Assembly (NCBI GenBank): GCA_014529385.2
Contig: CM043958.1
Location: forward strand, 125,525,817 to 125,589,816
Direction: 5' to 3'
DNA length: 64,000 nucleotides
Source: Adiantum capillus-veneris
Taxonomy: Eukaryota > Streptophyta > Polypodiopsida > Polypodiales > Pteridaceae
A program made the translations under genes and the position numbers. How positions within the stretch are numbered: the first letter of the stretch is position 1; every line of letters starts with the position of its first letter. The notes under the pieces are model-generated. The model had not been told where the DNA came from. It saw nothing but the letters and a program-made list of their open reading frames with translations, and made no database searches. Positions 46,775 through 59,939 of the stretch are shown here, piece by piece.

Positions 46775-49700
46775 ATGGACTCAAATCGATAGAAGAGTTC
46801 AAGTATAGCGGAGCAAGCTAATAGCAGTGGCAACACATGCACAACTTCAACAGAGCATATTTTGCAGCTATATGGCTACAATGGGGATAATTTTTTGTAC
46901 ACAGATTCAAAATGCAATAGATACTTGATGAGCAGCAAAAGCAGCATAGAAGCCAAGATCTTATTGATCAAAGTAAAGCAAGATTCTAAGAACTCCCAGA
47001 TGTTCACAGACTTCAGTGGAGCTAGGTATTGCAAGCTCAAAGACGAAGTGCAGACAAAAGTGCAAAAATTGACCCAAGTGCTTATCTAGAAATCTGCACA
47101 AGCGAGCAAAACATACAGTTGGTGCATATGCAAGCAGGGTCATTGTACATGGATTACAGTGGGTTAGATCTATAGTCGAGAACCAAAAATGGAAGATCCA
47201 ACAGATCAATCAATATAAGCCAGTCTAATTGGAGAACCAAGCCAAAAATGGTACAAAGGTCAAGATGGAGCAGTCTATAGCTTGATGCTTAATGTTTTAA
47301 AAGAAAATTTCAAAAACTTGGCAAGCATAGAAGTAGAAGCTTCTTGGCAAGAGCTTGACATGACAGAACCAAATGAAATACCAGCGGTCATGGCATATTT
47401 CTCATATTGTGGAAAAAAAGGTGGACATTTTTCTAAAGATTGTCCAAGAAACCTAGACAACAGGGACACATCAACTGCTAAGCAAGGTACAAAGAAAATT
47501 GGAAATGTGAATCTTGATGTAAGTGCATCTAACTCGTCACTTTTAATGCAATTAGATGACTCTGCATTATCGTTAGAAGCACCACTAAAAACACTGCAAG
47601 TTCAAAACCAGTATAAAGATGCACACGCACCTGAAAAGCTTAAAATTGATTCTTTGAACAACAAATTCTTGCATGTATTTAGTCAAGGTGTCCAAATATC
47701 ACCAAAGGTTGAAAAGTCTGTTAGGTTTGCAAATGATTCTACATCCACTGCCACAGTGTGCAATCATTCACAAGTCTAAGGGACACATCAGACATAATGA
47801 TGTCAGCATTGTATGGTACACATAATTCATATGCACACTATGTAGACCAAAAAGGAAAATTGTACAAAAAGGATCAACCAGTGTTTGAATGGCCCACACA
47901 CCAACTCATAGAAGTGCGTCCAGTGATAGATCAAAAAGGATGGTTCATTTCAAATGAAAGAATCTATTATAGACCATCCTCTCCAGAGTTGAAGGATATT
48001 ACCCAGGTGAACCCAGAAATCTATTTAGAGTCAAACTCTCCTCCATCAAAAATCAAGCTTCGATTTGTGACCAAATGAACATATACTTTGACCAAAACAG
48101 TCGTAGATATAGACGAGAGTCTAGCATCTATGATGCTTTGGGTCCTGAAACCACAGAAGATCATATCATAGGAGACCCATGGGATAAACAATACTAGGGC
48201 AAAGATAATGCTATCTACAGCTTGACTTGGGGAATAATTTGTCATGTTTCAAGGAGATACATAGGAAACTATGCAGAAGGTTTACAGATGCCAGACATCA
48301 ATAGTGCGACCCAAAGTGTACCTTCACAGTCCCAAAAGGTGAGACTAAACTAGAGCCAACTAGAGCCAAACGATTTTGAACTCTTACAATGAAGTAGGCT
48401 ATAGTGATCACCCTAGGAAGGGGGGGCTACAAATCTATCAAGCTTAGCTTATGTACCAGGAAATGCTACACCAGTTAGAAGCCCTATAGCTTCTACCCAA
48501 CAGACCTCTTCAAAGAGAAAACCATTGAAAGATCATATGGTTGTTGGAAGTTTCCAGTTGACCCAAATTCCATCAGAATCTTCAGACAAATGCTTCTATG
48601 AATATTATCAGGGACAAAAGTCTCAGCTCATCTCCACAAGTCAGAGTCAAAACTCAACAAATCCAATAGTGTTCAAACAGTTACATGTGATCAAGCTCAC
48701 ATATGCATATCAAGATGCACATGGGAACAAATATCACCAAGATCAAAACCTTGTACAAACCCATACAAATGGCTCGACTGAAGTCAAAGTCTATCTGAAG
48801 ATGATGCAAAGCCTTAAGCTGCCAGAATAGGTAACCGAAAAGTAAAAAACAACAGAACCTAAAGTTCAAAAAGCTACACAAAAGTCACCACCACCAAAAT
48901 CTCCACAGAAGAGACATATTTTGCCAGACAGTACAGTGGATCTTCTAAGATCAAAGGTTACTCAGCTGCAACCACATAATGCTCAACAATTGCAAGAAAA
49001 AAGTGTAGTATTACAACCAATGGAGTCAACATTGATTGAAGTAGGTGGTCAAAGCAAAGAAAATGCAGATAAAGCTCAACCAAAGGATGTTGCCGCAGCA
49101 AAAGCAGTCAAGTCAGACACCAATCGCGAGAAGATCAAGTGCAACATTGTTGGTGAGAACGAAGAAAAACTCTAAAGCAAAGTAATGTTGAATATTCACT
49201 TAGACAAGAACCTCATGTCTTTTCGCACTTGGAAAAGATGTGGCCAACCACAGCTGGAAGATGATCCCAAATTTGTGAGCATGTCAGGAGAAAAACGAGC
49301 AGAATGTTGGGGAATCATCTCCACCACCATTGAAGTAAGTTCACAGATCATCTTAGTTCAATTCTATGTGTTCACAGCAAAGGATATTCCAGATGACATC
49401 ATAATGGGAATGCCAATGGCCCAGAAGATGTTAGAGATACATAGTGCAAACATGACGGAGTCATCACAGACATCAAAGGATGAAGACCAAGACTAGTCAC
49501 CCGTAGAATACAACACAAGGTCTTCAAGCATAGTTAACAAGGAGACTGATATCAGAGTAAATATTATTGAAGAGGATTCATCTCCATCAAACAGAACTTC
49601 TGAAGAGCTTAAAGAAAATCAGGAAACAGCAAGTGCATATCAAACGGAGCAAAGATAGCTATTGAGCAAAGAATGCCACCAAATCTAGAAGTTAAGAAGA

Positions 49701-50866
49701 ACAAGGTTGTAGACAACCAAGAAGGTATAGGAAGTCCAAAGATCAAGACATTGCCAGTCGAATTAGCTGGTGTAACTTAGATTGGAAGACAGAGTCTCAA
49801 GCCACCCTCCATAGAGACACAGTTAGATCAAAATGAGACCATGGCAAGAGCAGGAAAAAGATCTTCAATAGAATCTCCAATGAGAATAACTATAGTTCTG
49901 AGTAGTACAAAAGGAGCAAGTGTCAGATGCAATGCTCTACTAGATAAAGAAGCCAATTGCAATATGGCTACATACAACATTTAGAGCATTCTAGAGATTA
50001 CTCCATGCAAACATGATAGCAAAACAATCCGAGGTTTGCATACAAGTCAAAAAGAAATGGTTGTTACCCTTAGCATCCAAAATCATGAAGAGTAGGTAAA
50101 GCTTTAGGTGAAGCCTTCAAAAGACATGCATGAAGATATCGTCCTCGGACATCAGTGGTTAGATCAACACAAGGCCTACAAAGAGGATAAAATGCTAATA
50201 CTCTCTCCTCCAAGAGGTAGCCAGCAACATTTACAGGTACCGTTAATGCTAAATTCAGAGTTACAAAAGTAACAAGAATCGAAGATGAATCTTGCAGACA
50301 AAGGTAAAGCTAAAGTGGACCTTCCATCGATTAGCAAAGAAGATGTGACAGCATAAGCGTCTACATCAAAGAACCCTCATGGATCAGCTTCTTCAAGAAA
50401 GTCAGGCCTTCAAAATTTCAAGTCAATTGCTGACACAAGTGAAAGCTCTAAGGAGCCACCCAACAAATCAAGGGTATATCAGTCAAAGTACTCAAGAAAT
50501 CAAAAGATAGTCAAGCAAGTGTTCGTTCCGAGAAGTTTAGTCAAAGTCAATGATCCGGTTTGGATTGAAGACAAGAAATCAACACAGAAAGATAAACACA
50601 TGGGATGGATAGCATCACAATGGAGCTTAAAATAACATGAGTACTATGGAGGTAACAAACATATAAGGGTACCAAAACCGCAAGTTAGAGCATATGAAGA
50701 AACATCAAGACCCTCCCAAGAAAGAAGACCCACCACAAGGTATCAACCTCGACAATATCCTAGGATATGTAAGAAGCAGGTATACAACAAAACAACATTG
50801 AAAGATGCTAAAGTCTACCACAAATTCCACCGACACCTTTCAACTAAGCCCAAGGAAGGGCACTAA
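46775..50866 (+). pseudogene. Element C gag and retropepsin-like region
   Basis: ATG at 46,775 (MDSNR, then a TAG). The gag region contains YGYNGDNFLYTDSK and ENFKNLASIEVEASWQEL. The zinc knuckle is damaged: YFSYCGKKGGHFSKDC (about 47,395-47,442) lacks the first cysteine and has an extra residue. A long Gln/Ser/Lys-rich linker in several frames follows (47,440-49,500). A retropepsin-like part has CNALLDKEANCNMATYN (about 49,930) and DIVLGHQWLDQH (about 50,140). A basic tail follows, with KQVFVPRSLVKVNDPVWI, MGWIASQW and RVPKPQVRAYEE. No polymerase or integrase is present, so the element was non-autonomous. Many stops and shifts. Confidence 0.65.
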
Positions 50867-50867
50867 A

Positions 50868-50882
50868 ATCGGAAGGGGGGAA
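50868..50882 (+). other. Element C polypurine tract and 3' LTR start
   Basis: GGAAGGGGGGAA directly before TGTTAACGGAG, the expected plus-strand primer beside the 3' LTR. Only about 34 bp of LTR follow before chromovirus D. Confidence 0.7.
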
Positions 50883-50916
50883 TGTTAACGGAGTCAACGT
50901 TAGTTAACAGAAGTTG

Positions 50917-52510
50917 TGTAATGTTTAATGGTCTAGTAACTTGTGTGTAGCAGAAAATAGCATGAACATAGTGAGCATTTCATTAGAATAGATTCCTAAT
51001 GAGAATAACAAGAGTGCTTGGGTGGAGAGAGCAACAAAAAGTATAACACCTAGTTAGATAGCATGATAAATACTTCAAAAGAGAGAGAAATTAAGCTATT
51101 GACAACAGTTGAGGACCGGATTTACATGGAGCCAGTCCCCCCTCCAAAAGGCTTTGTATTATGGTTTCTCCCATCAAGAGAGACATTTTACAATACAATT
51201 CTTTGTGTTCCTTCAATACTAGCTAGTACAATGAAGATGGAAACATCAAGCATTAAGTAAAATAATTATCAAACACAACATCAATTCCCTCACGGTCTGA
51301 GACCCAAGACCTCACACACCTTTGAAGATGGTGAGATCTAGCGGGGTATGAGAGTAGATTGAGAGGAAGGAGTAGTCTTACGAGAAATATGTACATCTCC
51401 TCACATAATCACTCATATTAGCATAGATTAGCTTAGTAATTAGCATGGTAGAGGAGATGATCATGCATTGAAGCTTGGCTCTTGGTTGGATTTGCATCAC
51501 AAAGCCAAGAGTTGTTGGTGTAGGCCTCCCTTCTCACAAGCTTGGAGTAGGTGATAAGCTTTCCATTAAAGCTTAAGAAGAGAGAGAGATAGAGTATTCT
51601 TACTCTACACATGAGATTGTGTGAGTGTGTGTGGATAACTGCCTTTGAAAAATCAGTCCCCCTCTCTCTCTTGGTCGACCCGTCTTGCTATTTGCTCTTG
51701 CTAGCACCTCATTTGACCTCTCCTTCCAGATTAGCCAATGAAAGTTAAGTAGCATAAGTGATAGTCTTCTGACATGTGTCCCTCGTTCCCCTTTTGTGAG
51801 AGATTTTAAGTAATTAATTAATTCAACTAAACTCTCATTGGACCCCTTTCCCTCCTGGCCAATAGGAATCAGGCAAGCCATTGGGTTGTTGAATGCTCAT
51901 TGGACCCCTTGGGAGACTGTTTAATAGTCTTCTAGAGAGCTTAATTCCTATTGTTTATTTTTTTAGGTGTTTTTAAATTAATTAAACTAGATTTACTCTA
52001 AACTAATTCTCATTGGTCCACCTCTAAGGCCATCCAATAGGATTTGAGTACATCTTGTGGGCATCTGGCCTAGGGAGCTGACATGTGTCCCTCTTTCCCC
52101 TTGTGTACAAAGGAAGATTGTGAGTGTGTGTGTGTGTTCTCTTTCATCCCCTACTTCTTGGGCTCTCCCCCTCCTATGTAGGGACTTGTGAAGACTTTTG
52201 TACACACACACAAAGCATCCAAATTTCCTAAACTTTGACCTTTGGACACAACCTTTGAATGTTGGAACCTTAGCATTTTGGAAGTCTTTATGGGATGAAC
52301 CTTAGGGTCTTTTAAGCCCATTGTTTCACATTGATATTTTGCAGATGGCTCCCCCTTTGGATCCCTATCTTCCCTCTTTTGGATCCCTATTGTAGCCGGT
52401 CTGCTAGCTTAACCAATATTCTAGCTTTTTCTCCCCTGGCACTTCCCCATATTAAATGATCAGTTTAACATGAGAAAATCATTTAGGAGAATTCGATATT
52501 AGTTATGAAA
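50917..52510 (-). repeat. Chromovirus D 3' LTR
   Basis: Aligns throughout with 58,340-59,939 (for example TAGTAACTTGTGTGTAGCAG and CCATATTAAATGATCAGTTT). Frames inside it are not genes. The right edge beside the interior reads TGAAA where the other LTR has TGACA. Confidence 0.92.
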
Positions 52511-52868
52511 TTACCTCTCTCTTGGAAGCATAGTCATCCTCGACTATGGGGTAGAGAAGATAAAGCATATTCTTTAGTCCTTTTGCTAGCGGGTAGAGGA
52601 TCCCTAATTTACCCGACGACAACGTTCCAGAATGGATGACTAGTCCATTTGGCACTTGAGAGCCTAAGCTGCCGCAAGTATGTCTGCACATTAGTCCTAT
52701 AAATCTTCCATAGTAGAGTGACAAGCTCTACTTGGTGTTTCACTGTTTGGGAGACGTCTCAACCAACTTGATCTAAGCATGCATACCACTTCCTTTTTGT
52801 GCACAATAAATAAAAAGAGTGTCTTATAAGACAAAAACTTTGTTCATTTTTAACATTTGTACATTTGC

Positions 52869-54465
52869 TTACTCTAGGGAAGCATTGTAAGCATTGACAA
52901 GGTTTAGGTTATCCTTTAATTGTATGCCTTGCATCCATCTTGCATCTTCAAAAGGATAATTCTTAAACTTAATAAGATATTGCCGGATAGTCTTACCGCA
53001 TCTTAGTACCTTGTCTTCATGTCGAAGAATGGACTCGGGCTGCAGCACATCCTCTTGGTCCTCGATCTCCGGTGGGTCTTCAATAGTTGGCTCTTGAGGT
53101 GGCTCTCCTTTGTAAGGCTTTAGTAGGCTCACATGGAAAGCATTATGTATGAGCCAATGGATGGGCAAGTTGAGTTGATAGGCCATGTCATTGATTGGCC
53201 TAAGAATTTGGAAGTGACCATAATACCTTTTTGCTAACTTAGCATAGTACTTTTGGTATCCCGTAGGATTCTTGCACATCGTGTGCCTTAATGCCTTAAT
53301 CAAGCCTTGGGAAATTTGAGTAAGACCCAATCATTTTCTTTAAAGGCTTAGGATCTTCTGTGCTTGTCAACAGTAGCCTTTTGCCTTTGCTATGAGATAG
53401 AGATAGCACCCTTAATCTTTTGGAAAGATTCTTGTAGGTCTCGGCTATACTCATGTGCAGAGAAGATCTTCTTGTGTACCTTAAGTAGCAGGGGACTTTT
53501 TGATCTTCCATCAATTACCTTGAAAGGTGATTTTCCCGTGGAAGTATGTACAATGTTATTGTGGGCATACTCCACTAAGAGTAAGTACTTCTCCCATTGG
53601 GATCTTTGATCTTCTTCCATTACATATTCTTTTAGTAGATCAAGTATTGTTAGCTATTTCACCTTGGCCATCCGTTTGTGGATGATAGGCCAAAGAGAAG
53701 TTTAGCCTTGTCCCTAAAATCTCAAAGAGACCCTTCCAAAAATTACTGGTCATTCTAGGATCTCTATCTGACACTTTGGACATTAGCAAGCCATGGTACT
53801 TGAATATTTGTGAAATGGAAGAGGGTTTCCATTTGATGGGCTTTGATAGTCTTTTTTACATGTATAAAATGAGCTTGTTTACAAAACCTATCCACTATCA
53901 TCCATATTCCCGTATTTCCATGGATAGACTTAGGCAATCCAAAGATAAAATCCATGGATATGCTCTCCCATGGTGAATTAGGGATTGGAAAAGGTTGAAG
54001 CAATCCATGTTGCTTCCCTCTATCAAACTTTGTCTTTTGGCATACCACACATTTAGATACATAATCTTGTATGTTTGCTTTCATGGTAGGCCAATAGAAA
54101 TATGTTTCAATCCCCTTTAGGGTAGATTGAATCCCTCTATGCCCCGCATAAGGAGTAGCATGAGATTCATACATTACTTTCTCATGGAGTGAGTTAGTAA
54201 TGAATAGTCTATTTCCATAGAGAAGATCACCATCTTGTAAAGTAAATGGTTCCTCTTTCTTCCGTGGTGCAAGAGCTGAATTCACATCTCTAAAATCGGG
54301 ATCAGTAGCATACTCATCTATCATAGAAGATAGATCATTGTGAGTTGCTATAGAAACAAAAATTACTCTTGGCTGACTTGAGTGTGCATCAGCTACTTGA
54401 TTATGCTTGCCAGCAATGTGAGCAATACGAAAATGAAATTGCGAAAGGAAATTTGCCCACCTCAT
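52869..54465 (-). pseudogene. Chromovirus D integrase with chromodomain
   Basis: Leftward: the HHCC zinc domain (ESHATPYAGHRGIQSTLKG to CVVCQKTK), the first catalytic Asp in SMDFIFGLPKS (about 53,945), and after a frameshift near 53,775 SDRDPRMTSNFWKGLFEILG with YHPQTDGQGE, giving Asp and Glu with 35 residues between. Then WEKYLLLVEYAHNN and, after more shifts, YYAKLAKRYYGHFQILRPIN, NAFHVSLLKPYKG and a C-terminal chromodomain (ESILRHEDKVLRCGKTIRQY, LIKFKNYPFEDARW, about 52,890-53,040). The chromodomain directs insertion to marked chromatin in intact relatives. Frames: 53,764-54,465, 53,390-53,620 and 52,869-53,330. Confidence 0.9.
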
Positions 54466-54469
54466 TTGT

Positions 54470-55825
54470 TGTCAGAGAGCTTGGTCTGCGTCATGAAGTA
54501 CTTAAGAATTTGGTGATCCATTTGCAGAATGAAAGGAGTCCCCAATAAATAGTGCTTCCATGAGTCTAAGGCATGTAGAATTGCGAGGAGTTCCTTTTCA
54601 TATATGACTTCAGCTTGCTCAACAAGGTCGAGCCTTCAACTTTCATAGTCTATGGTGTGCCCTTCTTGGAGCAAAACAGCTCCAAGGCAATCACCACAAG
54701 CATCACATTGGACCGCAAATGTCTTTGAGACATCCGATAGTGTAAGCAAAGTTTGAGAGATAAGCTTTTCTTTAATCTTTCCAAAAACATTGTTCTCCTT
54801 GGAGGACCATGTATATCTAACATTTTTCTTTGCTAGGTCATGTAATGGTTCTACTATTAGTGAGATTTTTTCTACGAAGCGTCTATAGTATGCACACATA
54901 CCTATAAAGCTTCTTAGTTCATGAAGATTCCTTCGTTTAGGCCATCCTTTTATTACCTCTAATTTTGATGGATCCATTTGGATGCCATCTTGAGAGATAA
55001 TGTGACCTAAATATTGAATCTCTTGTAAGAAAAAACCATTTTTCTCTCGATTAACATAAAGTTTATTCTCTCTTAGAACTTGAAATATTACCTGGAGGTG
55101 TTGCTTGTGTTCGTCTAATGAATTAGAGTAGATGATCATATCATCAAAGAACACTCCAATACAAATTTAATGAGGCCTGAATAGATTCTTCATCAAGCAG
55201 TTGAATGTGGCTGGTGCATTGGTCAAGCCAAAAGGCATGACAATGTATTTGTAAAGACCGAACGTAGTGCAAAATGCGGTCTTTACAATGTCTTGATCAA
55301 CTATCCTTATTTGATGATAGCCACTTTTCAGGTCAATCCTACTAAAGTAGGTGGACCCTTGTAGTTTATCAAATAGGTCTTCTACCCGTGGAACGGGAAA
55401 CCTATTCTTGATAGTGATCCTATTTAGTAGCACAATAGAACAGGAGAACAAAATGGAGATGAGCTAGGCATAACCATGCCCTTCTCGACTAACTCATGCA
55501 CTTGCCGCATAATCTCCTCTTGTTGAGCTTGAGAAACTCTACAAGGAGGTCTATTAGGAGGTGAACTTCCTGGAAGAAGTTCAATTGCATGATCATCATT
55601 GCCTCGTTTAGGAGGTAGCTCACAAGGGATGTCGTCAATAAAGACATCTTGAAACCCCTTGAGAAAATTGGATAACTCTAATTCCTTTTGATTGTGTATA
55701 TTTTCTTTTGCTAAAACATTAGGTTCATTTTGAGAGTCTTTAATAAAAATCATGTACACGAAAATAGAGCTCTTTATTGACTTATTGAAAGCTTGCGTAT
55801 GTATAATGGGTATGGTGTTACCCAT
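54470..55825 (-). pseudogene. Chromovirus D reverse transcriptase and RNase H
   Basis: The N-terminal connector (FQDVFIDDIPCELPPKRGND) and [10 protein letters not shown] are followed by a gap. About 15 residues of the conserved KDG...DYR segment are missing near 55,435. Then [44 protein letters not shown], and the catalytic FFDDMIIYS (about 55,130). After it LGHIISQDGI, FIGMCAYYRRFVEKIS and the RNase H start (FAVQCDACGDCLGAVLLQEG) and middle (KELLAILHALDSWKHYL). Frame breaks near 55,440, 55,160, 54,636 and 54,480. Confidence 0.92.
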
Positions 55826-55836
55826 TTCCTTAGCAT

Positions 55837-56295
55837 CTATGTACTATCTTTTTCCCTGAACCTTCTTTCATGAAATTTAACATTGGCAGCCATCCAATCA
55901 AACCAGGGTGCCCCTAGCATTACATCCTCATGCTTGAGAGGAGAGATAAAGAAGTCCTCTTTGTCCACATAGCTTTGCACATGGAGCCTCAATTTCTCAA
56001 TTAAGGGAGTGACTGAAGCTTCTTGCCCCTTGAAAGCACCATTTGCGGGTAGGACATCTCCCATCTCATAAGCTTGTATGCCTAGCTTGGTGGCCAACTC
56101 TGTGGATATGAAATTGTGAGTAGAACCAGGGTCAAAGAGAATAAAAGCATCATGTTCTCTTACCTTTCCCCCAGCATGGCATAGAGGAGATCCTTTGTGG
56201 TGAGTTTCCTCCTCTTGGATTTTGACCAAGGTAGCTCTAGGAGGCTCATGGAGGGTGTTCTTTTGGGGACAAGTGCGGTACGATAAAAGCATCAT
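55837..56295 (-). pseudogene. Chromovirus D protease
   Basis: A retropepsin with the active site AFILFDPGSTHNFIS (about 56,115-56,160), where D-P-G stands for D-S-G, and the signature VMLGAPWFDW near 55,900. The 153-codon frame has no internal stop but is out of phase with the zinc knuckle upstream because of the 142-bp duplication and a nearby indel. Confidence 0.88.
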
Positions 56296-56424
56296 GTTCT
56301 CTTACCTTTCCCCCAGCATGGCATAGAGGAGATCCTTTGTGGTGAGTTTCTTCCTCTTGGATTTTGACCAAGGTAGCTCTAGGAGGCTCATGGAGGGTGT
56401 TCTTTTGGGGACAAGTGCGGTACG
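56141..56424. repeat. 142-bp tandem duplication at the gag-protease junction
   Basis: Copies 56,141-56,282 and 56,283-56,424 are almost identical. The length is not a multiple of three, so the duplication shifts the frame between zinc knuckle and protease. Confidence 0.93.
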
Positions 56425-57702
56425 ATGCCCTTGCTCGCCGCACTTGAAACAAAGGTTATCCTTGCGATAACACTCAAGCTCTTCAGGAGAGAGTTTGTTT
56501 TTACCTTTGTAAACTCCCTTCTCCTTAGCTTTGTTGGAGTTGTCCTTAGGAGACTTTTGGACATTGTCCTTCCCCTTAGGCTCATTAGAACCCTTGTTTT
56601 TTGTGGGCTTAAAATTTCTTTTAGCCCCCGTTTGGAAATTGATTTGAGACGCCACCATAGCACCAAATTGTTGCTTTTGCTCTCCAAAATCCAACTTCTT
56701 AAAGACAGTGGCTTTGAGTTGTAAGTCCAAAAACTCATCTACATATTTGTGAATGGATTTGTAGGGAGGGAGCTTCAAGCTTCGCCATTCGGTGAGTACT
56801 TTGTCTTTGGCATCGGTGGCCAAAAGCTACTTCATAATGGAATCTTTTAAAGCTTTCCATGTTTGTGGAGCTTCACCGTTGGCCCGTAGGCTAGACCACC
56901 ATTGTCTGGCGGACTTTTGAAAGTGCATAGCTACATGACATAGCTTAGAGGACTCCGTGAAGCCCTCATCTCCAAACGCCGCATTGAATTGTTGGATAAA
57001 GGCCAAGACTTTGTTCGTAGCACCAAAGGTTCCATCGTAGGTAAGGAAACAGATGCTCTTCTCTCCCTCTTTGAACTTCTTAAGCTTGGATGACCTCTTC
57101 CATGCGGCATAGGATTTCCTATGGCCTCTTATTTTTTATGATTCAAAGGTTGCACCACCACTTTCTTCAGAAGGTGAAGAATTTGAGGAAGATGGAGAAG
57201 AGGGTGACCTCTTTCTCGCCTTTTTCTTGCCTTGATCTTCTTTGTCTTCACCATCACTTTCATAACAGCAAGAGGATGAAGAAGATGGAGAAGAGGGTGT
57301 CCTCTTTCTCGGTTTTTTCTTCTCTTGATTTTTGTCATCCCTCTTTGAAGTAGAGTGTGGAGAAGTATGTGACGGTCTTCTCCATTTTGGAGGGGATGGA
57401 GAGCGTTTAGCCCGCCGTCTTTGTGGAGCCATCTCCGCCGAGGTGGCAGGAGACTCACTTCTTTCTCGTTCCTTTGGTGGGGGCTCTTGAATTCTCATTT
57501 GAGAAGGAGATGCGTCATCAAGGAGAAATTTTTTTAGCACTTTATATGGATCCTCTTCTTCTTCCCAAATCGGAGAGAGGCCTCTTTTGGAAGTCTCGCA
57601 AGGAGGCTTCCTAGGTGCTCTCTCGTCATGGTAGGGAGCTTGGAGAATCCCATAAGCACGAAGTTTCCGTTGCACTTCACTTTGGAGGGATGGATTGCCC
57701 AT
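56302..57702 (-). pseudogene. Chromovirus D gag
   Basis: ATG at 57,702 (MGNPSLQSEVQRKLRAYGIL). One frame of about 467 codons with stops near 57,137 (TAA) and 56,820 (TAG). Arg/Ser/Pro-rich N-terminal region with two near-repeats (KKPRKRTPSSPSSS and KKARKRSPSSPSSS). Capsid block: ICFLTYDGTFGATNKVLAFI, HFQKSARQWWSSLRANGE, YKSIHKYVDEFLDLQLKA. Zinc knuckle CFKCGEQGH has lost its last cysteine to a frame change. Confidence 0.88.
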
Positions 57703-58107
57703 GGCTTGTTGAAGCCTAGAATTAAGATAGTTAACAAGAATCGGAAAATCATTAGTAGCTGCTCATTAGCAAAATCAAAGTTATCAACATTAATTTCACT
57801 CTTTACTATTGTGAGCCATTCTAACAACTTTTAGGTGTACTTTGGCACGTCAAGCCCTAGTTGCTACTCCTATTTACCCCTTTAGGAAAAGCACTCAAGC
57901 TACTGTACCCGTGGCTTGAATACCATTAATTGCAAGGAATAGAAGAGAGGGCCGTTCAACACCAAAACAACATTGGCTCCTATCAAGCTTCTAATAGCTC
58001 AATAGTGGTTAAGCCATAGGCAAGCCCGTTAGGACTTCGCTATTAAGACCATAGCTCTCGACGGTGACGCCCCGTTAACTACAGAAAGGCAGGCACACTG
58101 CAAGGCT

Positions 58108-58343
58108 GAAAAATCCCTATTCTACTTACTCACATGCAATTAATAATACCAACCATTTATAGCTAGCTTGAGGACCTCCCTTCTTGAGCAAGAGAACAGA
58201 AACCTTGTGCTCTGATACCAATGTAGAAAAATCCCTTTTCTACTTACTCACATGCAATTAATAATACCAACCATTTATAGCTAGCTTGAGGACCTCCCTT
58301 CTTGAGCAAGAAAAGAGAAACCTTGTGCTCTGATACCAATGTA
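58108..58343. repeat. 118-bp tandem duplication carrying the primer-binding site
   Basis: Copies 58,108-58,225 and 58,226-58,343. Each ends with the complement of the tRNA-Met primer site plus TGTA of the LTR. Confidence 0.93.
58321..58339 (-). other. Chromovirus D primer-binding site (initiator tRNA-Met)
   Basis: On the minus strand TTGGTATCAGAGCACAAGG directly follows the LTR end CTACA. A second copy lies at 58,203-58,221 through the 118-bp duplication. Confidence 0.92.
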
Positions 58344-59939
58344 GCATCAAATGGTCTAGTAACTTGTGTGTAGCAGAAAATAGCATGAACATAGTGAGCA
58401 TTTCATTAGAACAGATTACTAATGAGAATAACAAGAGTGCTTGGGTGGAGAGAGCAACGAGAAAGAATGACACCTAGTTAGATAGCATGAAAAATACTTC
58501 AAAAGAGAGAGAAATTAAGCTATTGACAACAGTTGATGACCGGATTTACATGGAGACGGTCCCCCCTCCAAAAGGCTTTGTATTATGGTTTCTCCCATCA
58601 ATAGAAAAATTTTACAATACAATTCTTTGTGTTCCTTCAATACTAGCTAGTGCAATGAAGATGGAAACTTCAAGCACTACAAAAAACAGTTATCAAACAC
58701 AACATCAATTCCCTCATGGTCTCAGACCCAAGACCTCACACATCTTCGATGGTGAGAGCTAGCGGGGTATGAGAGTATATTGAGAGGAAGAAGAAGTAGT
58801 CTTACGAGAAATATGTACATCTCCTCACATAATCACTCATATTAGCATATCTTAGCTTAGTAATTAGCATGGTAGAGGAGATGAGCATGCATTGAAGCTT
58901 GGCTCTTGGTTGGATTTGCATCACAAAGACAAGAGTTGTTGGTGTAGGCCTCCTTTCTTACAATCTTGGAGTACGTGATAAGCTTTCCATTAAAGCTTGA
59001 GAAGAGAGAGAGAGACAGTCTTCTTACTCTAGACATGAGCTTGTGTGAGTGTGCATGGATAATTTCCTTTGAAAAATCAGCCCCCTCTCTCTCTTGCTCG
59101 CCCCTCTTGCTATTTGCTCTTGCTAGCACCTCATTGGACCTCTCCTAGCTTAGCCAATGAAAGTTAAGTAGCATACGTGATAGTCTTCTAACATGTGTCC
59201 CCCTTTCCCCTTTTGTGAGAGCTTTTAGGTAATTAATTAATTTAACTAAACTCTCATTGGACCCCTTGTCTCCTGGCCAATAGGAATCAGGCAAGCCATT
59301 GGGGTGTTGAATGCTTATTGGACCCCTTGGGAGACTGTCCAATAGTCTTATAGAGAGCTTAATTCCTATTGGTTCTTTTTTAAGTGTTTTTACATTAATT
59401 AAACTAGATTTATTCTAGCCTAATTCTCATTGGTACACCTCCAAGGCCATCCAATAAGATTTGGGTACACCTTGTGGGCATCTGGCCTAGGGAGCTGACA
59501 TGTGTCCCTCTTTCCCCTTGTGTACAAAGGAATCTTGTGAGTGTGTGTGTGTGTGTCTTTCTCTTTCATCCCCTACTTCTTGGGCTCGCGCCCTCCTATG
59601 TAGGGACTTGTGAAGACTTTTGTACACACATACAAAGCATCCAAATTTCCTAAACTTTGCTTGTGGTGGACACAACCTTTGAATTTTAAAACCTTAGCAT
59701 TTTGGAAGTATTAATTGGCTGAACCTTAGGGTCTTTTAAGCCCATTGTTTCACATTTACCTTTTTCAGATGGCCCCCCCTTTAGATCCCTATTTTCCCTC
59801 CTTTGGATCCCTACTGCGTCCGGCCTGCCAGTTTAACCAATATTCCAACTTTTTCTCCCCTGGCACTTCCCCATATTAAATGATCAGTTTAACACATGAG
59901 AAAATCATTTAGGAGAATTAGATATCAGTTATTATGACA
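58340..59939 (-). repeat. Chromovirus D 5' LTR
   Basis: Partner of 50,917-52,510. Its right end (from 59,727) is part of the 557-bp tandem duplication, so a third, partial LTR end exists at 60,284-60,496. Confidence 0.92.

Larger units (their letters stand above)
50917..59939 (-). mobile_element. Chromovirus D: full-length Ty3 retrotransposon, mutated
   Basis: LTRs of about 1.6 kb at 50,917-52,510 and 58,340-59,939 both read TGTA at the left, and the right one ends TGACA. Flanks AGTTG (50,912-50,916) and AGCTG (59,940-59,944) fit a 5-bp target duplication with one later change. The element runs leftward: primer site, gag, protease, reverse transcriptase, RNase H, integrase, chromodomain, polypurine tract (minus strand of 52,514-52,525). 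All domains are recognisable but stops, shifts and small deletions disable it. Confidence 0.93.
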
